Shown here: positions 57,599 through 58,785 of the stretch, piece after piece | Position numbering within the stretch: position 1 is the first letter of the stretch | Layout: the number at the start of each line of letters is the position of its first letter | Assembly: GCF_052116585.1 (NCBI RefSeq) | Contig: NZ_JBQKKT010000018.1 | Span: 1 to 58,785 of the forward strand | DNA length: 58,785 nt | Source: Luteococcus sp052116585 | GTDB lineage: Bacteria; Actinomycetota; Actinomycetes; Propionibacteriales; Propionibacteriaceae | Direction of reading: 5' to 3' | Made by a program: the position numbers and the translations under genes | Notes under the pieces: model-generated | Told to the model about the DNA's origin: nothing | Databases searched by the model: none | What the model saw: only the letters and a program-made list of their open reading frames with translations

Positions 57599-58731
57599 TG
57601 GTTCCACTCCAGACGCTGCTGCTGTTCTTCGGACTGAAGGACGCGTTCATGGACTTCGGCAGCGCGATCATGCAGCCGATCTACTGGGCCGTGTCCGGTC
57701 TGATCGTGCTCTTCCACAACCTGTGGGCACCGGTCTTCGGCCACGGCAAGGGCATCACGTGGGTGGCGTCGATCATCTGCCTGACCATCGTGATCCGTAC
57801 CCTGCTGATCCCGCTGTTCGTGAAGCAGATCAACTCGTCGCGAGACATGCAGCTGATCCAGCCCAAGGTCAAGGCGCTGCAGGAGAAGTACGCCAATGAT
57901 CGTGAGCGCCTGGGCCAGGAGACCATGGCCCTGTACCGCGAGGAGGGCGTCAACCCGATGGCGTCGTGCCTGCCGGTTCTGCTGCAGATGCCGATCTTCC
58001 TGGCGCTCTTCCGCGTGCTGGAAGGCGCCGCTCGCAACCCGATCATTCCCCGAGGTCATTTCTTCAAGCAGAATCCAGAGCTGGTGCAGTCGCTGCATGA
58101 CGCCACTGTCGGCGGTGCGCAGCTGGCTGGTCGCTTCCTGCCCATGACCCCATTCGGGGCCAACCAGATCACAGCCCTGGTGCTGATCCTTTGCATGACG
58201 GCGGTGCTGTTCATCCAGCAGAAGGAGCTGATGATCCGCAACATGCCGCCGGAGGCCCTCACCGGTCCGATGGCACAGCAGCAGAAGATGATGCTGTACA
58301 TGTTCCCGGTGATGTACGCACTGGGTGGCATCTACATCCCGATTGGTGTGCTCATCTACTGGATGACCACCAACCTGTGGACCCTGGGCCAGCAGTTCAT
58401 CCTGATCCGCAACAACCCGACGCCCGGAACCCCGGCCCACGTCGACTGGCAGGAGCGCATGCGCGCCAAGGGCAAGGATCCCGACAAGATCGAGGCCGAG
58501 CGCCGGGCGAAGCGTCAGAAGAGCCGTCAGGCCAAGCTGGTGACGCCTGCGGCCACCCCGGCTGCGTCGAGCGATGAGGGTGGCGCGACGGCGGCTCCGC
58601 GCCCCGGTGTTGCGCGTCAGCAGGTGACCCGCCAGACAGTGCGCAAGACCTCTGATGGTGGCCGTCAGACCGTGCAGCGCCAGCAGCCTGCCCGTCAGCC
58701 CCGTCAGGCGCGCAAGAAGAAGAAGAAGTAG
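57598..58731 (+). CDS. yidC: Membrane protein insertase YidC
   Basis: A 377-residue Oxa1/YidC/Alb3 insertase of the Gram-positive type, without the large periplasmic domain. KGITWVASIICLTIVIRTLLIPLFVKQINSSRDMQ includes the groove Arg (IVIRTLL). The cytosolic loop KVKALQEKYANDRERLGQETMALYREEGVNPMASCLPVLLQMPIFLALFRVL is a hallmark, and three more helices follow. The C-terminus is basic (RQARKKKKK), suited to ribosome contact. Translation restarts at TGATG from yidD. It ends 54 bases before the window edge; those bases show nothing definite. Confidence 0.96.
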   Translation: MVPLQTLLLFFGLKDAFMDFGSAIMQPIYWAVSGLIVLFHNLWAPVFGHGKGITWVASIICLTIVIRTLLIPLFVKQINSSRDMQLIQPKVKALQEKYANDRERLGQETMALYREEGVNPMASCLPVLLQMPIFLALFRVLEGAARNPIIPRGHFFKQNPELVQSLHDATVGGAQLAGRFLPMTPFGANQITALVLILCMTAVLFIQQKELMIRNMPPEALTGPMAQQQKMMLYMFPVMYALGGIYIPIGVLIYWMTTNLWTLGQQFILIRNNPTPGTPAHVDWQERMRAKGKDPDKIEAERRAKRQKSRQAKLVTPAATPAASSDEGGATAAPRPGVARQQVTRQTVRKTSDGGRQTVQRQQPARQPRQARKKKKK

Positions 58732-58785
58732 TAGTGGCGGTTCGGCTGGCTCCTCGCCCCGGACGCGCCCCCCGAACCCCAGGCG

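Overview
The window is about 58.8 kb of high-GC DNA from an actinomycete chromosome, ending at the replication-origin gene block. Its right end carries the order gyrA, gyrB, DUF721/dciA, recF, gnd, dnaN, dnaA, rpmH, rnpA, yidD, yidC. The gnd between dnaN and recF, the GC-rich coding with many GTG/TTG starts, the DUF3566 gene plus tRNA-Ile after gyrA, the TTGTCCACA DnaA boxes and an LPxTG protein all point to Actinomycetota. A Propionibacteriales-type organism is my best guess, but this is inference from gene content only.

Left arm (1-20 kb): the 3' end of a PutP-like symporter, a NifX/NifB-type small protein, an APC permease, an ArgE-like deacetylase, a nucleotidyltransferase gene broken by an amber codon, a small zinc metallopeptidase, a DUF4287-like protein, a lysine/alanine-rich protein, a GH13 alpha-glucosidase, acylphosphatase, a ribbon-helix-helix/toxin-like pair, a GNAT acetyltransferase, a pentapeptide-repeat protein, an N-terminally deleted LD-carboxypeptidase, a YceI protein, a secreted subtilase and citrate synthase. 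Next comes a five-gene minus-strand operon (20109 to 17561) facing a MauE-like gene. It encodes an unknown 235-residue protein, a MauD-like thioredoxin, a Tat-exported Cys/Trp-rich protein resembling methylamine dehydrogenase light chain, and two membrane proteins. This cluster is the best candidate for an undescribed system in the window.

Middle (21-31 kb): a fatty-acid or dicarboxylic-acid degradation locus, with acyl-CoA dehydrogenase, an acyl-CoA dehydrogenase remnant, scoB, scoA, a TetR regulator, a fused 3-hydroxyacyl-CoA dehydrogenase/enoyl-CoA hydratase and a thiolase. The same 16-bp palindrome (ACGAAT-N4-ATTCGT) lies upstream of the dehydrogenase, of scoA and of the thiolase, so these transcription units look like one TetR regulon. 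Several of the genes carry indels or truncations. OsmC and class I fumarase follow.

31-43 kb: a membrane-anchored hypothetical protein, a DJ-1/PfpI protein, an LPxTG surface protein with seven 11-residue repeats, an OmpR-type and a NarL-type two-component system, an ABC-2 exporter preceded by DnaA boxes and a 35-bp tandem repeat, a VIT/CCC1 transporter and tRNA-Ile.

43-58.8 kb: the origin block. A TetR-family gene lies between dnaA and dnaN, where actinobacterial oriC normally sits. DnaA boxes occur both in the dnaN-TetR gap and in the dnaA-rpmH gap. Two parS-like sites (GTTCCACGTGAAAC) lie at 50950 and 29539, consistent with an origin-proximal ParB centromere. rnpA carries an in-frame 27-bp tandem duplication.
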